Source: Lepturacanthus savala (taxonomy: Eukaryota; Chordata; Actinopteri; Scombriformes; Trichiuridae). From it: a stretch of 64,000 nt of DNA. Shown piece by piece: positions 50,163 to 60,905 of the stretch. A program made the position numbers and the translations under genes. Position 1 is the stretch's first letter, and every line of letters starts with the position of its first letter. The notes under the pieces were generated by a model. The model saw nothing but the letters and a program-made list of their open reading frames with translations, ran no database searches and was not told the origin of the DNA. The DNA is taken from contig CM060464.1 of NCBI GenBank assembly GCA_030544235.1, forward strand, positions 34,863,602-34,927,601, given 5' to 3'.

Positions 50163-51305
50163 ATGGCTCATTCACAGGTAAAAAAATTCCTCACAACATC
50201 ATAATTAACCTAAAAGACGAACATTATGGCTATTTAAAGTTATATTTATTAATATATTAGATTAGAGGTTTGACTTTTCAGTTTTTATTTTTATAGGTAT
50301 AAGCCAGTAAAAACAGCAAATCTCTGTTAACTGTTCGCCTTGTTGCTTTGAACGCATTGAGCAGTGTATATCACCATTATGTTTTTTTTGACCAAATATC
50401 TTTACAGTAGTGTGCAGAACTTTACATCATAGCTAAAGTTATCCTAATTTATCAAGTTTATAATATGTAGCTGAATCACAAGTGTGTTTTGTTTGACTTT
50501 TAGCTGTGTTAAATAAATTGTTCATTTATTTAGAGCTTCCATGATGAGAGCCTTGTTGGTTCTGATTCTGATTATACTCTGGAGCCATCTACATCCAGAG
50601 AACAACCCCAGCGACATGTAAGAGGAGCACCAAGGGCCCGAAGAGGAAGAAGAGGAAGAGGAAGGGCACGCGGAGACCGGACAAGTGGTCTTGTAGACGA
50701 AGACATAAAAGGAGTACAAGATCTTCAAGCCCGAAGGATTGCTGATGAGCAGGTATTTATCACATTACTTCTCTGTTATCCATTTTAAATAGCCCATTAT
50801 AACTGATTTTATTTTGTTAGTTTTTATTGTTTTCATGTATAACTTATGCTTTTATGTAGCGCTTTGAGATTGTTTTCAATGAAAATGCATTACAAATCAA
50901 ATGATATTGCTTTTTAAATGTATCTTGCCTCTGACAAAGTACTGTTTTTATCTTAATCGAGTTTTCAGTGACTTGTTAACTTACCTATAATGGACTGTAT
51001 ACATAAAATACAAGGACAACATGGCTGTTCTTTAGAGTTTGTTATTTTATTTACAGGCCAGGATTCACTCACTGAGCTTAGCACAATCACATGAACTGCT
51101 GGAGCTCTGTCTGACCCGTGACTTCAGTCTAATGCTCGACGTGCTCCAACTTACATCCAGTGCCCCTCCATCAGACCCCCCAGCTGCAGGGCGACCCCCA
51201 TGGTGTGTCTACACAAACTGCCAGGAGATGCCCACGGATATAGAGAGAAAATGCTGTGGACAAGTTCAGGACTCCTGCTACTGGCAGTTGTGTGGATCTG
51301 TATGA
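50163..51305 (+). CDS. Small three-exon P2X7-domain protein (160 aa), apparently intact
   Basis: Exons 50163-50177 (MAHSQ), 50534-50752 (73 codons) and 51057-51305 (82 codons plus TGA) have GT/AG borders, all in phase 0 (CAG|GTAAAA, TTTAG|AG, CAG|GTATTT, TTACAG|GC). The protein has an acidic start (DESLVGSDSDY), an Arg/Gly-rich stretch (APRARRGRRGRGRARGD), a likely helix (IADEQARIHSLSLAQSHELL) and a Cys-rich end with PWCVYTNCQEMPTDIERKCC, matching the cytoplasmic domain of P2X7 receptors, which also occurs alone in many fish proteins. There is no membrane segment. The usual WCxCxxC is WCVYTNC here, so one Cys is Tyr. A poly-A signal lies 21 nt after the stop. The first exon is very short, so the start is the least certain part. 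Confidence 0.7.
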
Positions 51306-51325
51306 TATATTTAAAGTTAAAACTA

Positions 51326-51331
51326 AATAAA
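51326..51331 (+). promoter_or_regulatory. Poly-A signal of the P2X7-type gene
   Basis: AATAAA stands 21 nt beyond the TGA at 51303-51305, followed by a GT/T-containing stretch (CAGTTTATTGGTC). Confidence 0.6.
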
Positions 51332-51479
51332 TCACAGTTTATTGGTCAGGAGACTCAAGAAAATAAAAAAAAAACATTAAAACAAAGACATATAGAATAT
51401 ATCAGGATCACATCAAGAAAAAAAGGAGTAAAAACTATGAATACACATTTAAACTACTCAGGACTTTCAGTGGGAAAAT

Positions 51480-52858
51480 AATGATGAATAAAATAATTAC
51501 TTTTTAATCTCTAAATCGTTGAATTATCAAATTTATCGGTTTCGGAATCTTCTGGAAGGACTGACGTCATCATCCAGCATAGACAGCGGCCATCTTGTTC
51601 TCTCCCTTTGACTCTCAGCTCCACTCAGTAGTTATGGGAATTGTCGTTCACTTTGAAGAACTAGTTCAGTTCAGACCGTTCAGTAAAAAAACCCATTCAT
51701 TTCGTTCATTTCGTTCACTCTGTGCTTTCTGCTTTCCTATTCAACAAATAAAATGCAACAAAATGATTTCTGATGTCAGACATGGAACCACCAGCTTATT
51801 TTATTTGACAAAAATAACTGCTCAATTAAATGTACAATCAAAAATAAACAAACAAGTATGAAATTAACTATTAACATAATATTAAGATGCTGTGTATTGA
51901 AAAAAATAAAAAATAATAATGGATCAGTGATCGGTTCGCACCCACTAACAGGGAAGCGGATCAGTGAACGGCTCGCACCCACTTAGAGGAAAGTAGTTCA
52001 GTGAACACTGTACACTGAACTACTTTCCTCTAAGTGGGTGTGAACCATTCACTGTACTACTTTCCTCTAAGTGGGTGCGAGCTGTTCACTGAACTACTTT
52101 CCTCTAAGTGGGTGTGAGCTGTTCCCTGAACTACTTTCCTATTAGTGGGTGCGAGCCATTCACTGAACTACTTTCCTTTAAGTGGGTGCAAACCGTTCAC
52201 TGAACTACTTTCCTCTAAGTGGGTCGAGCCGTTCACTGAACTACTTTCCTCTAAGTGGGTGTGAGCTGTTCACTGAACTACTTTCCTCTAAGTGGGTGCG
52301 AACCTTTCACTGATCCGCTTCCCTGTTAGTGGGTGCGAACCGTTCACTGAACCGCTTCCCTGCTAGTGGGTGTGAACCGTTCACTGAACTACTTTCCTCC
52401 AAGTGGGTCTGAGCCACTTAATGAACGGCTTCGCGTGAAATAGTTCTGAACGAATCCACTGAATTTAAGGGGAAGCCGTTCAGTGTACGGTTCGCTCTTG
52501 TACTGTTGGTGTCTGTGTCCTTTTTTTTAATATATAGCTTTTTAAAACTCAGACATTTTACAGTAAAGGTTGGTTAAAAACAAGAACAACAATAATACTG
52601 TTAACATTATTATTATTAATAATAACTATTGTTATTATGCCACACTGAATAATAATAACTATTGTTATTATTATTGTCCTTATTAAAAATAACCAATAAA
52701 TCAGAAATCATTTTGTTGCATTTTATTGTCCAATAGGAAACACACCAGCACACACATACACACATAGACACACGCCCCAACCCCTCCCCCCCACGATCTG
52801 AAATGAACTAGTTCTTCAAAGTGAACGACAATTCCCAAAGTGGCTCGGCGGAGCACCA

Positions 52859-52924
<66 letters not shown>

Positions 52925-53120
52925 CCCGCCCTCCTCACGCGTGTAGTACAATCAGGAAAGCTGCTGCTGTTTTCTAGCTCGCCGAGGGAGGAAATATGAT
53001 CGGTGACCAGACTGTTCAGCCAATTAAGGACGCCTCGAACGAAAAGAACGGGTCTTTTCGAGGAAGTGAACTAGTTCACCCCGTTCACTAAAAAGAACTA
53101 GTTCTTTTGATTCGTTCACT
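51480..53120 (+). repeat. Minisatellite-bearing block, right-arm copy
   Basis: Same organisation as the block at 41409-43264 but read forward and more diverged from block A. The 37-bp minisatellite (about 51930-52420) has more units, including variants with CTAGTGGGTG, the T-tract is short, and a (CA)n run lies at 52864-52921. It ends with GAACTAGTTCTTTTGATTCG near 53105. Confidence 0.8.
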
Positions 53121-54346
53121 ACCACTCAGAGAACAAAGGACTTTGCTGCTGCTCCGCTGTTTATTGGACTATTCGACAGATTTCGACGAAAATCGCATGT
53201 TTGTGGATTATTTAATCGTTTCCTTGAATCCCGGACGCCTGTGACCGGCTTCAACAGGTAAGATAGACTTCTTCTGAGTAAATGACTGTTTTCTTTGCCT
53301 CATCATCCCGTTAGCATTAGCCTGAGTGCTTCTGACATAACTGCTGTTAGTTTTAGTATTTAAGTGGTTTTATGTCCGTGTGGCAGTCTGTGTCCGAGAC
53401 GAAAAGTTATGTTTTTGTCAGGATTTGCTTTTTTGGTCGTTTTTTTTACCGTGTGATGTTGATGTGTGATGTTAGCATTAATGCTGTTGTTAGCCGCGTG
53501 TGTGTGTCGTACTATGACTGGGTGGGTGTTTCTTGGTGAGGAAAATTTATATTTTTGACAGGATTGTTGTGATTGTTCGTGTATTGTGGTTATAGTTAGC
53601 ATTAGTGCCATTAGGCCGCTAGCTTCTTAGCCCTTTGTGTAAGACATAACTAATGTTACTGTACTTGGAGGGTGTGTGTGAGAAAATCTGCTTTTGATAG
53701 AATGAGCGTTTATTAATCACTGTCCTGTGATCTTAATGGAGTTAAAGTTTTGCAGTTAAGAAGTTTAAGTACATCAGTATTATGTACTGTATAATATAAT
53801 ATCAGAATATTGATATTGACATCAGTCATTTTCAGTCAGATATTAATCAGAGTTTATTATTCTGTTTCTAGTATTGCCTAAACAATACTACTGTTTTTAA
53901 TATACTTTATGTAAGGCGACCTTGAGGCTACGAAAGGCGCCCAATAAATAAAATGTATTATTATTATTATTATTTATATAGTGACTTTACTTTTAGTTGA
54001 GTTTTAATAAACACATCTAGCTAGTCTTGTGAGTTAATGTAGTAAAGTATTGCAGTAAAGATGTAAACAGTGTATCTCTGGTATTTATTTGTAGTCAATA
54101 ATATCACACAGTAATCTGAGTCAATGGAGTTTATTGGTGTGTGTGTGTGTAGTTGAACATACACAGCAAAATCACAAGTGTTAATTCAACTCGCACAGAG
54201 TTAATCTGAACACTTTTCCCGCGTTTATATAATTCTGACGGATTCTGAGTAAAAATTACACTTAACAGTGTTAATATTTTCACTCTTTAATTGTGTTAAA
54301 ATTTGACACCCTCAGTGTCATTTTATGACACCACATCGGTGCACTT

Positions 54347-55406
54347 TTTTATACTTTGTTTTTATTGTTTTAACATTTAAATATGCAAAGTTTTCACAAA
54401 ATACATATGTACACAATACAGGTACAACAGACAGGGCCATCTATAGCAAAACAAAATGCAAGATATCACTCACAGCTGATAGTTAGAAAATAAATAATAA
54501 TAATAAATAAAATGAGTTGGCCTAACGGGCCTTCATGTCCATAGCTCTCACGTGAGTCACTCTCGGTTTAACATTTCAGTCCGTAGTGAAACAGGGTACC
54601 CCCCAGGGGTGCGTGTTCCTCCACACATTCATCATGGTGTCTAATTTGGGAATCTCAGCACGGAAAAGTTCAAAATTCTCCACACAGAGCATTCCAAAAT
54701 CAATGAGATTGCTTCTGGTCCAAGTAAAATTGTCGGGCACTCATTACTCAGCCATTTCCTGGTTATTGCTTTCTTACTACTTGCTAATAGTATTTGTAAT
54801 AAGTACCTATCTTGTTTATTCATCACAATCGGTGTTTCCTAAATATATAACACTGAAGCTTAGGTCAAGCTGCATGTTAATTATTGAGCTGATTGCTGTT
54901 ACTACCTCTACCCAATATGAAGAAATATTAGGGCAATCCCAAAATATATGGAAGTGGCCAGCAGACATGTCACCACACCTTCTCCAACACTGTCCGTGTT
55001 CTGGGTTGTTAGTCTGTAAGCTTTTAATTTTGGGAGTTATGAAAAACCTTAAATTGTTTTTCCAGGTGAATTCTCTCCACAGATCTGAGCTGGAGGTAGT
55101 GGATTGTGTCCTACAAATGTTTACCCAGTCATCTTCAGTTAACTGTATGTTAGCTTCTTTCTCCCATCTTGATTTAATATACATTGTGGAATGACCCCTG
55201 TCCAGTTGTAGAGCAGAATAAATCCTGGAGATCAGTTTTCTGTCAGTATCACCCTTCCATGCCTTATATATCCTGATCAGGTTCATTCCTTCTTCTCCAA
55301 TAGTTTTTATGTTTTTATCAAAATAGTGTCTTAGTTGAAGGTATCTGAAGAAATCGCGTTTGTCCAGATCATGAGTTTCTGTGAGGCGTTGAAAGGGATC
55401 TAATCC
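54347..55406 (-). mobile_element. LINE 3' fragment in right arm
   Basis: Minus-strand copy of the LINE ORF2 C-terminus and 3' UTR. The frame 54816-55286 stays open through GQCWRRCGDMSAGHFH, where the left-arm copy has a stop. It is truncated at 55406 by the junction with the retrovirus. Confidence 0.9.
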
Positions 55407-55682
55407 CCTCGAACGCCATAAGGGAGTTTGCTGATAACTGATGTAAACTGCCTCAAACCCACTCTGTGTCCAGTTTGAATTGGATATAAGTGATTCTATC
55501 TGCGCATTTGTTAATCATATACCACCACTAAAGAAAGGACTCAAATCCTCCTGCTATCTCATTAGCCAATTTGTATTTATCAAGAACCCTGCATGGCACA
55601 CCAATTACATCCATATAAGTAGGGTTATTGTCATGAATTGAACATATTTGTGATGTGATATTTGTATATAGTTTCACCAAAT

Positions 55683-56215
55683 CTACGCATTGTGTCCATG
55701 GCCTTCCTGTTTACTCAATACACGTTTTAATCTATTTTTTTTTTTTTTATTCATTCTTTCTACTAACCCAGCGCTTTGAGGGTGGTAGGCACAGTGATTT
55801 TTCAAATCAATATGAAACATTACTTCAATTTTCTTCACAACCTGATTGACAAAATGAGCTTCATTATCACTATAAATTTTCTCAGGAATTCCATATCTGG
55901 AAATAATGTCTTCACAAAGCACTTTTGCCACCGTCAATGCATCTGGATGTTGAGTAGGAAAGAGTTCAATCCATTTGAAAATGCATCTATTATGACCAAA
56001 CAATACTTCTTACCTTCACTTTGGTTTAACTCTCTAAAGTCCATATGTATAATTTGAAATGAATATTTAATTGTGTTTAGCGCATGTCAAACATGCTCTA
56101 CAAAAAATGTTTGCATAAGAGTTAAATCCATATGTTGTATATTGTTGGTGTACCTGTCCTACCATCCCTCCTGTTGAGACATGTGTAACACCATGGCTCA
56201 ATATTGCTGCCCATT
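55683..56215 (-). pseudogene. Retroviral integrase remnant
   Basis: The N-terminal zinc-binding (HHCC) domain is visible at about 56080-56200 (a His pair in SHGVTH and Cys pair in CRACLTC). The core frame 55683-56003 carries KWIELFPTQHPDA, the second catalytic Asp in YSDNEAHF and the Glu in AYHPQSAGLVERMN. The Asn-Glu after the second Asp replaces the usual NG, and the first catalytic Asp is not evident. Integrase joins viral DNA to the host genome. A frame change separates the two domains, and a basic KKKKNR run follows the core. This family gives the best evidence that the element is of ERV type. Confidence 0.8.
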
Positions 56216-56269
56216 TATATAGGTTTGGTAGGATAGGTTTATTGTTGGGTCATACATAGATGTCATTTT

Positions 56270-56640
56270 TTAAATTTTGCACTGTTTTTCTTTCTTCAAT
56301 TTCTTTTTCAGAAAAGTCAAAGGTTTTCCGTTTACCAATAAGGTTCTTTTGGGTTTTACTCCGTCCATTAATAACAAATCTTGCAAGTTTAACACTTCTT
56401 CTGTTTCACATTCTGTTGCATCTCCTTCCTCACTTTCGATGGCTCTCTGCTTCACTTACTCTATTTCAGACTTCCATTTCAACTTTCCTTCTCTTCTCTT
56501 CTGTAACACACTTCAAATCTGGTCATTTCTGACTTTCCCTCTGATCTCTTCCTTTCCTTCTCAGGACAATATCTATGTGTCCTTCCTTTCCACAACACCA
56601 ACATACTGACATGTTCATTCTAAATCCATCTCTTCTCATT
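56270..56640 (-). pseudogene. Retroviral nucleocapsid and protease-start remnant
   Basis: A CCHC-type knuckle start (CWCCGKEGH) near 56600 loses its last Cys to a frame change. The downstream frame 56270-56455 (EGDATECETEEVLNLQDL) ends with LLVNGKPLTFL, the usual lead-in to a retroviral protease, and then breaks into a Lys-rich run before any DTG motif. The rest of pol up to the integrase is deleted. Confidence 0.6.
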
Positions 56641-56690
56641 TTCTTCTGTTTGCTTTTTCTCTCACCTTCCTCTCTCTAGTTGCTGCTATC

Positions 56691-57173
56691 TGTTAGAATG
56701 ATGCATATAAGTTATCCCATATTTACTCATTTCCATTCTTTTATTCTGTGTTCTGTAATAAGTTGTGTGTGTGTCCTTTTCTGAGTTATCTTCTAGGTGG
56801 ACAATGGAGATGTTGCAGCTGTTGACTTGACCAAGATCTGAACTTCCTTCCAACTGTTCAATGATTTTACCAGGCTCCTGTCGTAATGACAGGAAAGTTG
56901 TAAACATGTTTACATTCTAGATAAGGAAGTAGTTAGACATTTACAACAGTTTAGGTTGTTGCTGACCTTTCCCCCTCCCCTTAGAAGCAACAACCATTTG
57001 TCATTAGGGAAGCCCTCAATAAATAGGAGAGCAGGAGATAGAATCAGAGTAGGTAGGAGAATTGTAACTGTGCACATCTCCATCTGCTCTCCTTGCAAGT
57101 AAAACTTAATTCTGTTGTCTTCTCTCCTCTTTGTGTTTGTGTATTTAATATTTTAGGTTGTTTGAACCTGACA
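56691..57173 (+). mobile_element. Solo LTR (copy 2), antisense within the retrovirus
   Basis: The 483-bp segment starts TGTTAGAATG and ends TTTGAACCTGACA, with a perfect 5-bp duplication CTATC at 56686-56690 and 57174-57178. It contains an AATAAA signal. It belongs to the same LTR family as 19226-19737 and 58164-58726, but its own target duplication shows it is an independent, later insertion in opposite orientation to the provirus it interrupts. Confidence 0.9.
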
Positions 57174-57178
57174 CTATC

Positions 57179-58141
57179 ATCCAATACTCAGTGTCCTCAT
57201 AGACATGTTTTTTCATTTTTTTTAAAATAATTTTTGTTTTTTTTGAACAATTAAGTCTTGTAAGACAGTAATTTTTTGTGTATTTAGTTGGCCTCCGAAG
57301 CATATTCAATTATCCATCTATCTAAATTTTTAACTTTTTTAGGATCCTGTTTTTCAACGATTTTCCAATCTTTACATGCAGTGTATCTTTAGGTTTTAAT
57401 TTACTCGATCCTATCCCCATTTTCCAAAATTTGGTCCAGTTTGTCAACACCTAGGGTGTTCTAAAAACTGTTTTTCTGTCAGTAGGGCAGTAATTTAATG
57501 TTCTGTTGTGGTAATTCTCCTTTCTACTCTCTTCTCTTCCTTTCTTACTCTCCGTGATTGAGAGCGGAGAATTCTTGCCTCTGCATCCACAACAGCTTAC
57601 TGCTTACACTGTTAACTTACTGTTAAAACTTACTGTTTTGGTATGAAATAAAAATACCTAGTGGTATTTTACTTCCATTCACACTCTCACTCTCTCATAC
57701 ACGTCTTACTTTTAAGGCCTATCACTCATACACAGACTTTTCAGTGTACACAGGACTCCGCCGTCCTCTTTTAACACGGAAATTTCGGCTTTCCGTCACC
57801 AACCAAATTTAATCTTTTCTATTTTTACCTGTTAGGGACTAGTATTTCCAGGGTTTTCTTTCTCTGTGCAAACAACCATGGAATTTAAGCCTATTTAGCA
57901 GGACTCCGCCATCTTATCACTCTGCGCATACATCCACGGAATTTACTTTTCTTTTAAGCAAATTTAACTCACCACCGTTGTCTTCTCCTTGCTCGGAGTA
58001 CCGTCAACCATCAGATCCCAGCTGGTGATTTGGAGGCCGGTCCTGGAAAGGATCTGATAGGCTGCTCTTAGGCTAGCCTGCCGTGGCCACGGTCTTCCCG
58101 GTGTCCCTCTCACCAGTTGGAATCCTTAGGTTTGTTGGCAT
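57179..58141 (-). other. Retroviral leader region, non-coding
   Basis: This lies between the primer-binding site and the gag remnant. It holds no long open frame. A repeated GGACTCCGCC phrase occurs at 57745 and 57902. Most of gag appears deleted. Confidence 0.5.
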
Positions 58142-58157
58142 CCGACTCGAAGGACCA
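58142..58157 (-). other. Primer-binding site, tRNA-Tyr type
   Basis: On the minus strand, six bases after the LTR end, TGGTCCTTCGAGTCGG begins. The 3' end of animal tRNA-Tyr is CCGGCTCGAAGGACCA, so 15 of 16 bases pair. This fixes the orientation of the provirus. Confidence 0.7.
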
Positions 58158-58163
58158 AAATAA

Positions 58164-58726
58164 TGTCATGTTCAAACAACCTAAAACATTTAAAAACACA
58201 CACAAAGAGGAGAAGACAAGGGATTAAGATTTCATACTGGTGAGGAGAACGGACAGAGAGATGCTCAGTTGCCGTTTCCAACCCACTCTAACCATATCTC
58301 TGCCAGAACCCTCTTTTTATTTCCTTAGGGTGGTCCCTAGTTACATGATGTTGTTGCTTCTAAGGGGATGGGGAATGGCCAGCAACAACATAAACTGTCA
58401 TAAATGTCTAACTAATACAAGGTTTTGTTTTCCTTTCTCTAGAATGTAAACAGGTCAGCTAAATTCCTAAGTTAGGTATGGTGTTAACAACAGGTTTACA
58501 ACTTTCTTGTCATTACGACAGGAACCTGGTAAAATCATTGAACAGTTGGAAGGAAGTTCAGATCTTGGTCAAGTCAACAGCTGCAACATCTCCATTGTCC
58601 ACCTGGAAGATAACTCAGTGCAGAACAAGACACACACACAAACTTATACTGTCATGTTATGCAGAACAAAGAATAAAAGAATGGAAATAAGTAAATATGG
58701 GATAACTTATATGCATCATTCTAACA
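58164..58726 (-). mobile_element. 5' LTR of the provirus (copy 3)
   Basis: On the minus strand it starts TGTTAGAATG at 58726 and ends AACATGACA at 58164. The outer flank 58727-58731 is ATGAC, the complement of the GTCAT duplication around the solo LTR at 19226. The two LTRs therefore derive from one insertion that was later duplicated in inverted orientation. Confidence 0.9.
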
Positions 58727-59870
58727 ATGACCATGTTGACTTACTGTGGAGAAACATGGAGTACGAGTAGAGAACGAGCAAGACTTATTAGTCATTTTAT
58801 AATCTGCTTGGTTGTTGTGTTTTTCCAGTTAATGCATCTACACTGTAATATCACTAAAGAATTTTTTAATGGTCATTGATAGTAACTGGTCTCCTCACTT
58901 TACCACCTTCTACAGCGGCTCCACTGACAGCATCCTGACCTACAACATCACTTCCTGGTTCAGGAGCTGTAGTTTCCATGGACAACAAAAACAGCCAATT
59001 AGGACTGATGAAGACTGCCTACAGAACCGTTGCTGCTCCTGTCTCATCCTGATGGCGCTCTACCAACAGCAATGCATTCACACAGCTACCTCCACCATCA
59101 AAGACCCACTCCACCCTTCACTATGATCAACATGTTTTACAAGCTGTAGGGCTTCAAGTGGACTGAATCCCCCCACACACACACTCACTGATACCCTGAA
59201 CCCCCCAAACACACACCACCCCCCCAGCTGGACAACAACCAAGGACAAGGTTTGAACTGATTTAAGGACATGTCTGAATTACTTTAAACAGCACTGGATT
59301 GGAGACATTGAAGCACCTTTTACTGAACCTCTGAAATTATTTGGTTATTAATGCTGTGAAATACTGTTTTTAAATATGTGATTGAAAATATATTTTTTTA
59401 TAGATAGAATTTTTTAGTAATCATTTAATCACCATTTTTATGTAATGTCAATGATGAGAAGCAATTTAATTTCAGACTGAATGTAAATGTGGAGTGAAAT
59501 GACAATAAAGTGAACTTTGAATCTAGAATCTAATGTCTGAGGATTTTATTTTATATACATGTATATTAATACATTAGATATAGATATTTTATGCAACTGA
59601 CATAAATACATGAATAAATTAATTTAAATAAAATAATGTATTAAGGAGGTATATAGCTACATATCAAAGACATGGCATCTCATAAGAATACCCTCCTCAA
59701 TGATGATGTTGGAAAATATCTTAGATGATAAAATTCAGAATTTTTGAGTTAGAAGCAGTTGGTCTGTGTCAGTGATGTCATCATCACCATGGAAACACCA
59801 CAGCTTCGTGGCTGAGCTGATTTCTCTGAAAGGCCTGAAAGCTGATTGGTCAATAGTTTTTCATCAATCT
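58727..59870. repeat. Outer inverted repeat, right arm
   Basis: Reverse complement of about 18036-19225. It ends at a junction, near CATCAATCTTCCCATGG, where sequence matching 17669-18036 is missing, so flanking-unit DNA adjoins directly. Short plus-strand frames here (for example 58869-59126) mirror ones on the minus strand at 18807-19085; both copies keep the frame but without gene-like features. Confidence 0.85.
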
Positions 59871-60028
59871 TCCCATGGCTTCTTGATGAAATGATTTAAA
59901 TTCATGTGGCCTTCTGTCGCCTTTGTGCCATTCCTGTAATAACCCCAGTGGTGACCTTTATGCCAAAAGAATTTCACTTTTTTACTATAGATGTCTGGAT
60001 TCTGGATGTCTGGAAAACGATGTTGGAC
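59871..60028 (-). other. Satellite-flanking unit (copy 3, truncated)
   Basis: The reverse-strand match to 17516-17670 includes the AAATTCTTTTGGCATAAAGG and TCAAGAAGCCATGGGAAG segments. It stops where the 370-bp deletion joins it to the outer inverted repeat. Confidence 0.8.
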
Positions 60029-60861
60029 TTTCCCAGGTGAATTTCTAATCCAAAACTATACCATTGTACATAAAATAAAAGGTAAATAAGATTTTCTGTA
60101 AAAAATATTGCACTGATTAGGCCGATATAGCTTACTATCTTATTGTGCTCTTCAGACTGAGAGAAAGATTCTGGATCCATAAAAATTTTAAAACATGAAC
60201 CACATGAAAACAATAGCTTTCCCAGGTGAATTCTTAATGCAAAACTATACCATTGTACATAAAATCAAAGGTAAACAAGATTTTCTGTAAAAAATATTTC
60301 ACTGGTTGAGACGTACATCGCTTTTTACCTCATTGTGCTCTTTCGACCGAGAGAATGCATATGGAGCAATAAAAACTTTAAAACACGAACCACATGAAAA
60401 CAATAGCTTTTCCAGGTGAATTTCTAATTCAAAACTATACCGTTTCACATAAAGTATAAGGTAAATACGATTTCCTGCAAAAATATTGCAGTGATTAGGT
60501 CTACATAGCTTTTTATCTTTTAGTGCTCTTCAGACCGAGAGAAAGCTTCTGGAGCCATAAAAACTTTAAAACATGAACCACATGAAAACAATAGCTTTCT
60601 CAGGTGAATTCTTAATCCAAAACTATACCATTGTACATAAAATCAAAGGTAAACAAGATTTTCTGTAAAAATATTTCACTGATTTAGACGTACATCGCTT
60701 TTTATCTTATTGTGCTCTTCTGACCGAGAGAATGCTTATGGAGCAATAAAAACTTTAAAACGTGAACCACATGAAAACAATAGCTTTCCCAGGTGAATTT
60801 CTGATTCCCAAACTATAGCATTTCACATAAAGTAAAAGGTAAAAAAGATTTTCTGTAAATA
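60029..60861 (-). repeat. Diverged satellite monomers, reverse orientation (about 4.4)
   Basis: Monomers read on the minus strand, starting with TTTCCCAGGTGAATTTCTAA at the flank. They carry more substitutions than the interior arrays; for example GGATCCATAAAAATTTTAAA and CGTACATCGCTTTT variants occur. Confidence 0.9.
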
Positions 60862-60905
60862 TATTGCAATATATATATGCAAATATATATGCAAATATAT
60901 TTTCT
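60862..60905. repeat. AT-rich head-to-head satellite switch point
   Basis: A core of repeated ATATATATGCAAATATAT sits between TTTTCTGTAAATATATTGCA on the left and TACAATATTTTTACAGAAAA on the right, which are near reverse complements. The satellite changes strand here at the same monomer position on both sides. Confidence 0.85.

Larger units (their letters stand above)
50283..55406. repeat. Inner inverted repeat, right arm
   Basis: Reverse-complement partner of 39139-44600, containing the second and third exons of the P2X7-type gene, a minisatellite block, the CACTA-like right end (CACAGCAAAATC at 54162, preceded by TA) and the LINE 3' end. The outer edge at 55406 joins retroviral sequence. 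The LINE insertion junction (CCACATCGGTGCACTT at 54331-54346) is the same as at 40191-40206, proving duplication after that insertion. Confidence 0.9.
55407..58726 (-). mobile_element. Endogenous retrovirus, 5' LTR and internal part, truncated
   Basis: On the minus strand: 5' LTR (58164-58726), primer-binding site, leader (57179-58141), an antisense solo LTR insertion (56691-57173), a nucleocapsid knuckle and protease start (56270-56640), integrase (55683-56215) and a degenerate stretch that may derive from the envelope transmembrane region (about 55407-55640). Reverse transcriptase and most of gag are missing, frames are broken, and the 3' LTR is cut off at the inverted-repeat junction. The integrase resembles gammaretrovirus/epsilonretrovirus-type enzymes. 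The copy cannot be functional. Confidence 0.75.

Noticed and set aside
54586..55194. 202-aa plus-strand frames at 54586-55194 and (reverse) 39351-39959
   Set aside because: These are antisense to LINE ORF2, whose C-terminal motif is on the other strand.
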